A stretch of 64,000 bases of DNA from Adiantum capillus-veneris (GCA_014529385.2 CM043964.1:129918920-129982919), one strand, 5' to 3'; shown: positions 13,901 through 27,070, numbered from the stretch's first letter. Numbers and translations: made by a program. Notes: generated by a model from the sequence alone, not told the origin.

Positions 13901-16900
13901 GGGTTTGGTTCCAAGGTCCACCACTTGTCCAAGCTAACTCTATTGAAACATAGAGAGAAACAAAGGTCCACCACTTGTCCAAGCTAGGGTCCATTGAAAC
14001 ATGGAGAGAAGGATGCTCCACCATTTGTCCAAGATAGGCTCCATTGAAACATGACGAGAAGCAAGCTGCACCATGTCTCCAAGATGCTAGGCTCCATCGA
14101 AATACATTAAACCCACGATATTCGTAGATGAGGGGTTTACATTCAAGGTCCACCACTTGTCCAAGCTATTATTGCTAGTAGCCTGAGTGGTTTGGTCTCA
14201 AGATTCACCACTTTTATAAGAATATGTGGGTGTTAAGGTCCACCACTTGTCCAACCTATAAGGCTACATCTTAAAGGTTATTCTTTTTACTACTTGGAGT
14301 GACCATGATAGGTTTTACATGGGGGTTTGGTTCCAAGGTCCACCACTTGTCCAAGCTAACTCTATTGAAACATAGAGAGAAGCAAAGGTCCACCACTTGT
14401 CCAAGCTAGGGTCCATTGAAACATGGAGAGAAGGATGCTCCACCATTTGTCCAAGGTAGGCTCCATTGAAACATGACGAGAAGCAAGGTGCACCATGTCT
14501 CCAAGATGCTAGGCTCCATCGAAAAACATTAAACCCACGATATGTCGTAGATGAGGGGTTTACATTCAAGGTCCACCACTTGTCCAAGCTATTATTGCTA
14601 GTAGCTGAGTGGTTTGGTCTCAAGATTCACCACTTTTCCACTCTATGTCATTATATTAAGAATATGTGGGTGTTAAGGTCCACCACTTGTCCAACCTATA
14701 AGGCTACATCTTAAAGGTTATTCTTTCACACTTGGAGTGACCATGATAGGTTTTACATGGGGGTTTGGTTCCAAGGTCCACCACTTGTCCAAGCTAACTC
14801 TATTGAAACATAGAGAGAAGCAAAGGTCCACCACTTGTCCAAGCTAGGGTCCATTGAAACATGGAGAGAAGATGCTCCACCATTTGTCCAAGGTAGGCTC
14901 CATTGAAACATGAGGAGAAGCAAGGTGCACCATGTCTCCAAGATGCTAGGCTCCATCGAAAAACATTAAACCCACGATATGTCGTAGATGAGGGGTTTAC
15001 ATTCAAGGTCCAACACTTGTCCAAGCTATTATTGGTAGTAGCCTGAGTGGTTTGGTCTCAAGATTCACCACTTTTCCACTCTATGTCATTATATTAAGAA
15101 TATGCGCGTGTTAAGGTCCACCACTTGTCCAACCTATAAGGCTACATCTTAAAGGTTATTCTTTATTACCACTTGGAGTGACCATGATAGGTTTTACATG
15201 GGGGTTTGGTTCCAAGGTCCACCACTTGTCCAAGCTAACTCTATTGAAACATAGAGAGAAGAAACAAAGGTCCACCACTTGTCCAAGCTAGGGTCCATTG
15301 AAACATGGAGAGAAGGATGCTCCACCATTTGTCCAAGATAGGCTCCATTGAAACATGACGAGAAGCAAGCTGCACCATGTCTCCAAGATGCTAGGCTCCA
15401 TCGAAAACATTAAACCCACGATATTTCGTAGATGAGGGGTTTACATTCAAGGTCCCCACTTGTCCAAGCTATTATTGCTAGTAGCCTGAGTGGTTTGGTC
15501 TCAAGATTCACCACTTTTATTATGAATTATGTGGGTGTTAAGGTCCACCACTTGTCCAACCTATAAGGCTACATCTTAAAGGTTATTCTTTCTTACTACT
15601 TGGAGTGACCATGATAGGTTTTACATGGGGGTTGGTTCCAAGGTCCACCACTTGTCCAAGCTAACTCTATTGAAACATAGAGAGAAGCAAAGGTCCACCC
15701 CTTGTCTAAGCTAGGGTCCATTGAAACATGGAGAGAAGGATGCTCCACCATTTGTCCAAGGTAGGCTCCATTGAAACATGAGGAGAAGCAAGGTGCACCA
15801 TGTCTCCAAGATGCTAGGCTCCATCGAAAAACATTAAACCCACGATATGTCTTAGATGAGGGGTTTACATTCAAGGTCCACCACTTGTCCAAGCTATTAT
15901 TGGCTAGTAGCCTGAGTGGTTTGGTCTCAAGATTCACCACTTTTTCACTCTATGTCATTTATTAAGAATATGGCGTGTTAAGGTCCACCACTTGTCCAAC
16001 CTATAAGGCTACATCTTAAAGGTTATTCTTTATTACCACTTGGAGTGACCATGATAGGTTTTACATGGGGGTTTGGTTCCAAGGTCCACCACTTGTCCAA
16101 GCTAACTCTATTGAAACATAGAGAGAAACAAAGGTCCACCACTTGTCCAAGCTAGGGTCCATTGAAACATGGAGAGAAGGATGCTCCACCATTTGTCCAA
16201 GATAGGCTCCATTGAAACATGACGAGAAGCAAGCTGCACCATGTCTCCAAGATGCTAGGCTCCATCGAAATACATTAAACCCACGATATTTCGTAGATGA
16301 GGGGTTTACATTCAAGGTCCACCACTTGTCCAAGCTATTATTGCTAGTAGCCTGAGTGGTTTGGTCTCAAGATTCACCACTTTTTTAAGAATATTGGGTG
16401 TTAAGGTCCACCACTTGTCCAACCTATAAGGCTACATCTTAAAGGTTATTCTTTCTTACTACTTGGAGTGACCATGATAGGTTTTACATGGGGGTTTGGT
16501 TCCAAGGTCCACCACTTGTCCAAGCTAACTCTATTGAAACATAGAGAGAAGCAAAGGTCCACCCTTGTCTAAGCTAGGGTCCATTGAAACATGGAGAGAA
16601 GGATGCTCCACCATTTGTCCAAGGTAGGCTCCATTGAAACATGAAGAGAAGCAAGCTGCACCATGTCTCCAAGATGCTAGGCTCCATCGAAATACATTAA
16701 ACCCACGATATGTCGTAGATGAGGGGTTTACATTCAAGGTCCACACTTGTCCAAGCTATTATTGATAGTAGCCTGAGTGGTTTGGTCTCAAGATTCACCA
16801 CTTTTCCACTCTATGTCATTATATTAAGAATATGCGGGTGTTAAGGTCCACCACTTGTCCAACCTATAAGGCTACATCTTAAGGTTATTCTTTCTTACCA

Positions 16901-19900
16901 CTTGGAGTGACCATGATAGGTTTTACATGGGGGTTTGGTTCCAAGGTCCACCACTTGTCCAAGCTAACTCTATTGAAACATAGAGAGAAGCAAAGGTCCA
17001 CCACTTGTCCAAGCTAGGGTCCATTGAAACATGGAGAGAAGGATGCTCCACCATTTGTCCAAGATAGGCTCCATTGAAACATGAGGAGAAGCAAGGTGCA
17101 CCATGTCTCCAAGATGCTAGGCTCCATCGAAATACATTAAACCCACGATATTTCGTAGATGAGGGGTTTACATTCAAGGTCCAACACTTGTCCAAGCTAT
17201 TATTTGTAGTAGCCTGAGTGGTTTGGTCTCAAGATTCACCACTTTTCCACTCTATGTCATTATATTAAGAATATGCGCGTGTTAAGGTCCACCACTTGTC
17301 CAACCTATAAGGCTACATCTTAAAGGTTATTCTTTATTACCACTTGGAGTGACCATGATAGGTTTTACATGGGGGTTTGGTTCAAGGTCCACCACTTGTC
17401 CAAGCTAACTCTATTGAGAAACAAAGGTCCACCACTTGTCCAAGCTAGGGTCCATTGAAACATGGAGAGAAGGATGCTCCACCATTTGTCCAAGATAGGC
17501 TCCATTGAAACATGACGAGAAGCAAGCTGCACCAGTGTCTCCAAGATGCTAGGCTCCATCGAAATACATTAAACCCACGATATTTCGTAGATGAGGGGTT
17601 TACATTCAAGGTCCACCACTTGTCCAAGCTATTATTGCTAGTAGCCTGAGTGGTTTGGTCTCAAGATTCACCACTTTTATTAAGAATATGTGGGTGTTAA
17701 GGTCCCCACTTGTCCAACCTATAAGGCTACATCTTAAAGGTTATTCTTTCTTACCACTTGGAGTGACCATGATAGGTTTTACATGGGGGTTTGGTTCCAA
17801 GGTCCACCACTTGTCCAAGCTAACTCTATTGAAACATAGAGAGAAGCAAAGGTCCACCACTTGTCCAAGCTAGGGTCCATTGAAACATGGAGAGAAGGAT
17901 GCTCCACCATTTGTCCAAGGTAGGCTCCATTGAAACATGAGGAGAAGCAAGGTGCACCATGTCTCCAAGATGCTAGGCTCCATCGAAAACATTAAACCCA
18001 CGATATGTCGTAGATGAGGGGGTTTACATTCAAGGTCCAACTTGTCCAAGCTATTATTGCTAGTAGCCTGAGTGGTTTGGTCTCAAGAATCACCACTTTT
18101 CCACTCTATGTCTATTAAGAATATGTGGGTGTTAAGGTCCACCACTTGTCCAACCTATAAGGCTACATCTTAAAGGTTATTCTTTTTACACTTGGAGTGA
18201 CCATGATAGGTTTTACATGGGGGTTTGGTTCCAAGGTCCACCACTTGTCCAAGCTAACTCTATTGAAACATAGAGAGAAACAAAGGTCCACCACTTGTCA
18301 AGCTAGGGTCCATTGAAACATGGAGAGAAGGATGCTCCACCATTTGTCCAAGATAGGCCATTGAAACATGACGAGAAGCAAGCTGCACCATGTCTCCAAG
18401 ATGCTAGGCTCCATCGAAATACATTAAACCCACGATATTTCGTAGATGGGGTTTACATTCAAGGTCCACCACTTGTCCAAGCTATTATTGCTAGTAGCCT
18501 GAGTGGTTTGGTCTCAAGATTCACCACTTTTATTAAGAATATTGGGTGTTAAGGTCCACCACTTGTCCAACCTATAAGGCTACATCTTAAAGGTTATTCT
18601 TTCTCTCTACTTGGAGTGACCATGATAGGTTTTACATGGGGGTTTGGTTCCAAGGTCCACCACTTGTCCAAGCTAACTCTATTGAAACATAGAGAGAAGC
18701 AAAGGTCCCATGTCTAAGCTAGGGTCCATTGAAACATGGAGAGAAGGATGCTCCACCATTTGTCCAAGGTAGGCTCCATTGAAACATGAGGAGAGCAAGG
18801 TGCACCATGTCTCCAAGATGCTAGGCTCCATCGAAATACATTAAACCCACGATATGTCGTAGATGAGGGGTTTACATTCAAGGTCCACCACTTGTCCAAG
18901 CTATTATTGGTAGTACTGAGTGGTTTGGTCTCAAGATTCACCACTTTTCCACTCTATGTCATTATATTAAGAATATTTGCGTGTTAAGGTCCACCACTTG
19001 TCCAACCTATAAGGCTACATCTTAAAGGTTATTCTTTATTACCACTTGGAGTGACCATGATAGGTTTTACATGGGGGTTTGGTTCCAAGGTCCACCACTT
19101 GTCCAAGCTAACTCTATTGAAACATAGAGAGAAACAAAGGTCCACCACTTGTCCAAGCTAGGGTCCATTGAAACATGGAGAGAAGGATGCTCCACCATTT
19201 GTCCAAGATAGGCTCCATTGAACATGAGAGAAGCAAGCTGCACCATGTCTCCAAGATGCTAGGCTCCATCGAAATACATTAAAACCACGATATTGTGTAG
19301 ATGAGGGGTTTACATTCAAGGTCCACCACTTGTCCAAGCTATTATTGCTAGTAGCTGAGTGGTTTGGTCTCAGATTCACCACTTTTATTAAGAATATGTG
19401 GGGTGTTAAGGTCCACCACTTGTCCAACCTATAAGGCTACATCTTAAAGGTTATTCTTTCTTACCACTTGGAGTGACCATGATAGGTTTTACATGGGGGT
19501 TTGGTTCCAAGGTCCACCACTTGTCCAAGCTAACTCTATTGAAACATAGAGAGAAGCAAAGGTCCACCACTTGTCCAAGCTAGGGTCCATTGAAACATGG
19601 AGAGAAGGATGCTCCACCATTTGTCCAAGGTAGGCTCCATTGAAACATGAGGAGAAGCAAGGTGCACCATGTCTCCAAGATGCTAGGCTCCATCGAAAAA
19701 CATTAAACCCACGATATGTCGTAGATGAGGGGTTTACATTCAAGGTCCACCACTTGTCCAAGCTATTATTGGTAGTAGCCTGAGTGGTTTGGTCTCAAGA
19801 TTCACCACTTTTCCACTCTATGTCATTATATTAAGAATATGTGGGTGTTAAGGTCCACCACTTGTCCAACCTATAAGGCTACATCTTAAAGGTTATTCTT

Positions 19901-21430
19901 TTTACCACTTGGAGTGACCATGATAGGTTTTACATGGGGGTTTGGTTCCAAGGTCCACCACTTGTCCAAGCTAACTCTATTGAAACATAGAGAGAAGCAA
20001 AGGTCCACCACTTGTCTAAGCTAGGGTCCATTGAAACATGGAGAGAAGGATGCTCCACCATTTGTCCAAGGTAGGCTCCATTGAAACATGAGGAGAAGCA
20101 AGGTGCACCATGTCTCCAAGATGCTAGGCTCCATCGAAAAACATTAAACCCACGATATGTCGTAGATGAGGGGTTTACATTCAAGGTCCACCACTTGTCC
20201 AAGCTATTATTGCTAGTAGCCTGAGTGTTTTGGTCTCAAGATTCACCACTTTTCACTTATGTCATTATATTAAGAATATGCGTGTTAAGGTCCACCACTT
20301 GTCCAACCTATAAGGCTACATCTTAAAGGTTATTCTTTATTACCACTTGGAGTGACCATGATAGGTTTTACATGGGGGTTTGGTTCCAAGGTCCACCACT
20401 TGTCCAAGCTAACTCTATTGAAACATAGAGAGAAACAAAGGTCCACCACTTGTCCAAGCTAGGGTCCATTGAAAACATGGAGAGAAGGATGCTCCATTTG
20501 TCCAAGATAGGCTCCATTGAAACATGACGAGAAGCAAGCTGCACCATGTCTCCAAGATGCTAGGCTCCATCGAAATACATTAAACCCACGATATTTCGTA
20601 GATGAGGGGTTTACATTCAAGGTCCACCACTTGTCCAAGCTATTATTGCTAGTAGCCTGAGTGGTTTGGTCTCAAGATTCACCACTTTTATTAAGAATAT
20701 GTGGGTGTTAAGGTCCACCACTTGTCCAACCTATAAGGCTACATCTTAAAGGTTATTTTTCTTACTACTTGGAGTGACCATGATAGGTTTTACATGGGGG
20801 TTTGGTTCCAAGGTCCACCACTTGTCCAAGCTAACTCTATTGAAACATAGAGAGAAGCAAAGGTCACCCTTGTCTAAGCTAGGGTCCATTGAAACATGGA
20901 GAGAAGGATGCTCCACCATTTGTCCAAGGTAGGCTCATTGAAACATGGGAGAAGCAAGGTGCACCATGTCTCCAAGATGCTAGGTCCATCGAAAACATTA
21001 AACCACGATATGTCGTAGATGAGGGGTTTACATTCAAGGTCCACCACTTGTCCAAGCTATTATTGCTAGTAGCCTGAGTGGTTTGGTCTCAAGATTCACC
21101 ACTTTTCCACTCTATGTCATTATATTAAGAATATGCGTGTTAAGGTCCACCACTTGTCCAACCTATAAGGCTACATCTTAAAGGTTATTCTTTCTTACCA
21201 CTTGGAGTGACCATGATAGGTTTTACATGGGGGTTTGGTTCCAAGGTCCACCACTTGTCCAAGCTAACTCTATTGAGAAACAAAGGTCCACCACTTGTCC
21301 AAGCTAGGGTCCATTGAAACATGGAGAGAAGGATGCTCCACCATTTGTCCAAGATAGGCTCCATTGAAACATGACGAGAAGCAAGCTGCACCATGTCTCC
21401 AGATGCTAGGCTCCATCGAAATACATTAAA
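5000..21430 (+). repeat. Homogenised core with short/long higher-order pattern
   Basis: Two monomer types alternate. The long type (L, ~437 bp) reads cacttttccactctatgtca. The short type (S, ~420 bp) lacks that segment and reads cacttttattaagaatatg, and is usually followed by actacttgg instead of accacttgg. From 6121 the order is L S L S L, then L S L S L again to 10418. The same five-unit order recurs from 14751 to 16921. The higher-order unit is therefore about 2.15 kb, with irregular stretches at 11.3-13.0 kb and 18.2-20.0 kb. Counts were made by eye. Confidence 0.7.
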
Positions 21431-21500
21431 CCACGATAATTCGTAGATTGAGGGATTTACATCTGGGTCCACCACTTTCCATCCTACTAAGGCTACATCT
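21410..21500 (+). repeat. Internally deleted monomer at the array edge
   Basis: Anchor spacing drops to about 321 bp (21220 to 21541). After acattaaaccacgataattcg the sequence jumps to ggtccaccactttccatcc and then to aaggctacatc. The attattgctag and tattaagaatatg segments are lost, and the join falls between two core motifs. Confidence 0.7.
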
Positions 21501-22840
21501 TAAAGGTTTTCTTTCTTACTACTTGGAGTGACCATGATAGGTTTTACATGGGGGTTTGGTTCCAAGGTCCACCACTTGTCCAAGCTAACTCTATTGAAAC
21601 ATAGAGAGAAGCAAAGGTCCACCACTTGTCAAGCTAGGGTCCATTGAAACATGGAGAGAAGGATGCTCCACCATTTGTCCAAGGTAGGCTCCATTGAAAC
21701 ATGAGGAGAAGCAAGGTGCACCATGTCTCCAAGATGCTAGGCTCCATCGAAAAACATTAAACCCACGATATTGTCGTAGATGAGGGGTTTACATTCAAGG
21801 TCCAACACTTGTCCAAGCTATTATTGCTAGTAGCTGAGTGGTTTGGTCTCAAGATTCACCACTTTTCCACTCTATGTCATTATATTAAGAATATGCGCGT
21901 GTTAAGGTCCACCACTTGTCCAACCTATAAGGCTACATCTTAAAGGTTATTCTTTATTACCACTTGGAGTGACCATGATAGGTTTTACATGGGGGTTTGG
22001 TTCCAAGGTCCACCACTTGTCCAAGCTAACTCTATTGAAACATAGAGAGAAACAAAGGTCCACCACTTGTCCAAGCTAGGGTCCATTGAAACATGGAGAG
22101 AAGGATGCTCCACCATTTGTCAAGCTAATCTATTGAAACATGGGGGGCACATGTTTCAAGAGTTCCAGGCTCCATCAATACTTTAAACCACGATATTTGT
22201 AGATGAGTGGTTTTGTTTCAAGGTCATGTCCACTATTATTTTTCTGAGTTTTGTCTCAAGATTATATATTAAGAATATTAGGGTGTTAAGGTCCACCACT
22301 TGTCCAACCTATAAGGCTATATCTTAAAGGTTATTCTTTCTCACCACTTGGAGTGACCATGATAGGTTTTACATGGGGGTTTGGTTCCAAGGTCCACCAC
22401 TTGTCCAAGCTAACTCTATTGAATAATAGAGAGAAGCAAAGGTCCACCACTTGTCCAAGCTAGGGTCCATTGAAACATGGAGAGAAGGATGCTCCACCAT
22501 TTGTCCAAGATAGGCTCCATTGAAACATGAAGAGAAGCAAGATGCACGATGTCTCCAAGATGCTAGGCTCCATCGAAAATACCTTAAACCACGATATTTC
22601 GTAGATGGGGGGTTTACTTTCAAGGTCCACCACTTGTCCAAGCTATTATCGCTAGTAGCATGGTTTGGTCTCAAGATTCACCAGTTTTCCACTCTATGTC
22701 ATTATATGAAGAATATCTGGGTGTTAAGGTCCACCACTTGTCCAACCTATAAGGCTATATCTTAAATGATATTTTTTTTTGACCACTTGGAATGTGCATG
22801 ATATGTTTTACATGGGTTTTGTTCCAAGGTCCACCACTTG

Positions 22841-23460
22841 TCCAAGCTAGATCTATTACATATATTATACATACAATATTCAACTAGATTCCCTACCTAT
22901 CATGTCCAGTAGCATGGATGCTCTAGCTTGAAGGTCCACCACTTGTCCAACCTATACTCTCTTATGTAAGGGAGATCTCGCTATAAATTCAAAACCTTTC
23001 CGCCTAAATTTAAAATATCCTCCCAAATCTTAAATATCCCGCCTAAATTTAAAATATCCCGCCCAAATTTTAAAATTCAAACTTTTTTATAAAATTTAAT
23101 TTTATTTTACTACTTAAATTTAAAATATTCCACGCGAAATTGATTTTAAATTCAAGTTTACCACAAAAAGATATCATTATACCACCTAAATTCAAATATG
23201 CAAACCTCAAATCATTATATTGTACATAAATTCAAACAAATTCAAATTAACAAGCCTAAACTGATATTAGTTTGCATAGATATGAATTTATCACACCTAA
23301 ATTATGTCACCATGTTAGAGAGAGTGGTTAGAGAATTTGAACAAGGTCCACCACTTGTCCAACCTAGATACCAAGAAGGATTGAGTGTACAAGGTATTGT
23401 TTGGAGGTCCTTATAGTCCACTGGTCTCAAGGTCCACCACTTGTGGTAAGGGTCACCAAA
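22841..23460 (+). repeat. Array fringe: isolated core motifs in AT-rich DNA
   Basis: Beyond the last monomer, aaggtccaccacttgtccaa still appears near 22,931 and 23,344, with a shortened copy near 23,430, in sequence unrelated to the satellite. From 22,995 to 23,085 a ~22-bp unit (cgcctaaatttaaaatatcc and variants) repeats about four times. From there to 23,330 the DNA is AT-rich with no gene. Confidence 0.7.
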
Positions 23461-23860
23461 AAGTGTATATATTCATCCAAAGAAATACACGTATTTTTGG
23501 TCTACATGTCCTAGTTTAAACCATTTATGTCCATTAGGTGTATCACTAAACAACACTATATTTTTGAGAAACAGAAGTTACAATCATATCTACAAATGGA
23601 TTAGAGGAAAATCAGCTCAGCATACATCCAGAACTCGCTACAAGAATCGACTTTAACAGATCACGCAAGTAAGTCTTCCATTCAATTTTACTAGTATTTG
23701 TGTGTTAGTTATTTGTGATATTTATGTATGTATATATACTATGTGTGCATATCGTAATTAAGTGTAATTGTGTATCTGCATTATGTATGAGTATTACAAT
23801 GAAATAACACAAATATACATACATACACATAGATAACACAGACGCACACATACATGAGCA
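23461..23860. other. No gene seen
   Basis: AT-rich spacer with scattered TATG/ATAC runs. There is no convincing open frame and no RNA gene. Confidence 0.5.
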
Positions 23861-24230
23861 TGTATTTTCAAGAGAGAGATAGCAAGATACAGAGATAGAT
23901 AGAGAGAGGAGAGAGAGAGATAAATACCTGTTTTTTTAGAGAGAGGAAGAGAGAAAGATAACAGATTTCACTGTGTTTATGTATGTGGAAGAGAGGAAGA
24001 CGATGTATGGGAATATGTGCACGTATTTTCAAGAGAGAGACAACAAGATAACAGATTTCATTGTGGTTATGTATGTGGAAGTGAGGAAGACGATGTGTGG
24101 GAATATGTGCATGTATTTTCAAGAGAGAGACAGCAAGATAACAGATTTCACTGTGGTTATGTATGTGGAAGAGAGGAAGACGATGTGTGGGAATATGTGT
24201 ATGTGTGCGGGGATACTTTTAAACTATGTA
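23860..24230 (+). repeat. 90-bp tandem repeat, about 3-4 copies
   Basis: The phrase acagatttcactgtg (one copy cattgtg) starts at about 23,961, 24,051 and 24,141, exactly 90 bp apart, with a more diverged copy upstream. Each unit carries gagagaga and a TATGTATGTGGAAG block. Because 90 is divisible by three, frames stay open and encode a 30-residue periodic peptide (TDFxVVMYVEERKTMCGNM). Low complexity and lack of any known domain make a real protein unlikely. Confidence 0.85.
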
Positions 24231-25545
24231 TCTCTGTCTTTTGACGAGAGAGTGTGTGTGCAAGAAGAGTTACAGAGAACCATCTTCTCTATATGGAGAA
24301 AGACAGAGAGTGAGAGAGAGAGAAATACCTGTTTTTTCTCTATTCGTGAGGTGTGCAATGTCTCCTGAGAAGACTGCCCGATCCTGCCCTCTGGAAAGCG
24401 TTGTGTACGCTGCTGTTTCTTTATCTTGTGCGCGAACTTTCAATCCTGTGCACTCCACCTGTGTGTTGTGTACGATGCCGAGCTTGCTCCTCTACGCGCG
24501 CGTATACTCCAACTGTGTGCGATCCGTGTGCGCTTTCTGTGTTTTGCTGCTCGCCTGCTTTCTCTGTGTGCGTTGCTCGTGCGCTCTCTGTGTGCCTAAT
24601 CTTGATAGGGTTTATTAGAATGCCACGTATGCTACAAGTCCATGTTTTATCATAGGATTAAAAAAAACAAAAGCAATATAAAAAATTAACCAATTCACAC
24701 AGGCCAAAATTAAAGAAATCATGGTTGAAAATATGAAAAACATGCGTAACTCTATACTAGGAATTCACTTTAAAAAAAAAAAATCTTTGGGGCGTGCCCC
24801 TTGACCCCGCCCAGAACAATATCCCAAAATCAACCTCCCAAGCCCGCCATCGAGAGCGCTATATTCCACATCCCCATCAAGAGCGCTACCCCCAAACCTC
24901 ACGTGGAAGCGCTGCCTTGTCACCCCATTGTGGCATTGCCCTAAGACCCCGCATCTGGAGTGCTAAATGGGAACATTCTTCATTAGTGAAATTTTGAACA
25001 TAAATTATATTAGCATATACTTAAATATAATACAAATATTAACATATTAGCTATACTACTAATTTACTATAGCAGTTCTAGATTATGTCCCATACTATAT
25101 TTAAGGTGCCAAAGGTTTGGCCTTATGGTCCTAGATTTAGCCAAGTGGTCAACACATATAGGACCAAGTGCACACTGTGCCACAAAACTTGGCCACCACT
25201 TCACTTGCCAAAGTTTAGGCCACATGGTCAATCCTAAGTTTCCAATGTTCTTATTATGTCACCTTTTGCCTCGTGGAAAACCTAGGCTTGTTTTCACATA
25301 CTCAGGCACTTCAAGCCACAATAAATTGTCATTACTCTTCGGCAACCCTTTTGTTCAAGTCTTTGAAAAAACATTGTTTAAGGCCACCCTAAACCATTTT
25401 CATTTAGGGGTGTCTAAAACTAGCTTTTTGGCAATTCGAGAAGAAAATGGTCAAAGTTTTATACTTAGTTTTAACCACTTGACCAATTCAAATATTGGAA
25501 AGCAAGGTCTTGTAATACTTTTCTTTGGACATCACACATTAAAAC
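24231..25545. other. No recognisable gene
   Basis: 24,240-24,600 is GT/GC-rich and holds overlapping cysteine-rich open frames without a known domain. 24,780-24,970 is a GC-rich patch with repeated gagcgct (gagagcgctatattcc, caagagcgctacccc). 25,000-25,545 is AT-rich, then contains diverged accacttc/ggtcaac phrases resembling the downstream repeat family. Confidence 0.5.
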
Positions 25546-27070
25546 TAGGTCCCTCACTTGTCCAAGCTATGCTCTAATACAATAAAGGGCTTTTGGTTTC
25601 AAGATGCACCACTTTCCCAACCTTGATTCCATTAAAGAAGCTAGCTCTACTTAGACATTTAATAGCAAGGTCCTGCAGCAGTTCAGATTGAACATTTTCC
25701 ATGGCAGCTAGGTCCACCACTTATCTAAGCTATGCTCTAATAGAGTAAGGGGGTTTTGGTTTCAAGATCCACCACTTGTCCAAACTTGATTTGGGAAGCA
25801 AGGTCCTATAATAGTTTGCTTTGGACATTCACCATTACAACTAAGTCCACCACTTCTCCAAGCTATGTTCTAATACACTAAGGAGGTTTTGGTTTCAAGG
25901 AGAACCACTTGTACGACTTTGTTTTTGGAAGTAAGGTCTTTACATAGTTCACCTTGGACCTTGGACATTGGATACTACAACTAAGCCCACCACTTGTCCA
26001 AGATATCCTCTATATATAGCCAAAGGGTTTGGGTTTCAAGATTCACCACTTTTCCAACCTTTCTTCCATTAAAGAAAGGAGGGGCATTATAACTAGGTCC
26101 ACCACTTGTCCAAGCTATGCTCTGATATAGAAAGGGGATTTTGGTTTCAAGGTCCACCACGTGTTCAACCTTGCAAGACTCAAGGGATACTTGGACATTG
26201 GAAAGCATAGTCCTATAGTAGTTGATAGGTGGCAGTGGGTATTACAACTAGGTCCAACCTATGCTCTCATATAGCAAAGAGGCTTTGCTTTCAAGGTCCA
26301 CCACTTGTCCAACCTTGCTTCCATTAAAGAAATGAGGGGCTACGTAAACATTGGCAAGCAAGGTAGCAAGGTCCTAAGGTGTTTCACCTTGGATATTGGG
26401 CATTATAACTAGGTCCACCACTTGTCCAAGCTATGCTCTGATAAAGAAAGGGGATTTTCGTTTCAAGGTCCACCATGTGTTCAACCTTTCTAATATAGAA
26501 AGGGGATTTTCGTTTCAAGGTCCACCACGTGTTCAACCTTGAAAGACTCAAGGGATACTTGGACATTGGAAAGCATAGTCCTATAGTAGTTGATAGGTGG
26601 CAGTGGGTATTAAAACTAGGTCCAACCTATGCTCTAATATAGCAAAGAGGCTTTGGTTTCAAGGTCCACCACTTGTCCAACCTTACTTCCATTAAAGAAA
26701 TGAGGGGCTACGTAAACATTGGCAAGCAAGGTAGCAAGTCCTAAGGTATTTCACCTTGGATATTGGGCATTATAACTAGGTCCACCACTTGTCCAAGCTA
26801 TGCTCTGATATAGAAAGGGGATTTTTGTTTCAAGGTCCACCACGTGTTCAACCTTGAAAGACTCAAGGGATACTTGGACATTGGAAAGCATAGTCCTATA
26901 GTAGTTGATAGGTGGCAGTGGGTATTACAACTAGGTCCACCACTTGTCCAACCTATGCTCTCATATAGCAAAGAGGCTTTGGTTTCAAGGTCCACCACTT
27001 GTCCAACCTTGCTTCCATTAATATAGCAAGGAGGATTTGGTCTCAAGGTTCACCACTTGTCCAACCTATG
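25546..27070 (+). repeat. Second repeat family sharing the 18-bp core, ~315-365-bp units
   Basis: Units begin cattataactaggtccaccacttg at about 26,085, 26,400 and 26,767. They contain ctatgctctgatatagaaagggg, gactcaagggatacttggacattgg, gtagttgataggtggcagtggg and gcaaggtagcaaggtcc. Each unit holds two to four copies of ggtccaccacttgtccaa or the variant ccaccacgtgttcaacc. The sequence between cores does not match the 435-bp satellite. A ~70-bp internal duplication lies at 26,450-26,535. The last core, at about 27,045-27,063, is only ~100 bp before the ATG of the transposase-like gene. Confidence 0.88.

Larger units (their letters stand above)
1150..22840 (+). repeat. Large satellite array, ~435-bp monomer, about 48 copies
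   Basis: The phrase ttttacatggggg recurs about 48 times, at for example 5262, 5689, 6121, 6559, 6978, 7417, 19490, 19924 and 20366. Spacing is 413-443 bp. Each monomer carries four full copies of ggtccaccacttgtccaa plus several degenerate ones. Monomers from about 11 to 20.5 kb are nearly identical. Those before 5 kb and after 21.4 kb are diverged and partly deleted, as expected when unequal exchange homogenises an array's centre but not its edges. Many copies differ by single-base indels. All monomers run in the same direction. The minus-strand open frames here (peptides like SMDPSLDKWWTF) are by-products of the repeat, not genes. Confidence 0.97.

Noticed and set aside
2030-22674. Dozens of minus-strand open frames encoding peptides like SLHVSMDPSLDKWWTF
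   Set aside because: They are translations of the satellite monomer. The same peptides recur at every monomer, frames break with each indel, and no domain or start context is present.
1150-22840. CRISPR-like pattern of a short conserved word with ~50-bp spacing
   Set aside because: The spacers are themselves repeated from monomer to monomer, there are no cas genes and the window is clearly plant DNA.
24226-24655. Cysteine-rich 130- and 100-residue frames
   Set aside because: They overlap each other in GT/GC-rich low-complexity DNA and show no signal peptide, cysteine framework or family match I could recognise.
25125-25577. 150-residue plus-strand frame
   Set aside because: It runs into repeat-like sequence (accacttc, aactaggtccctcacttg) and shows no domain; it is probably a relic of the downstream repeat family.
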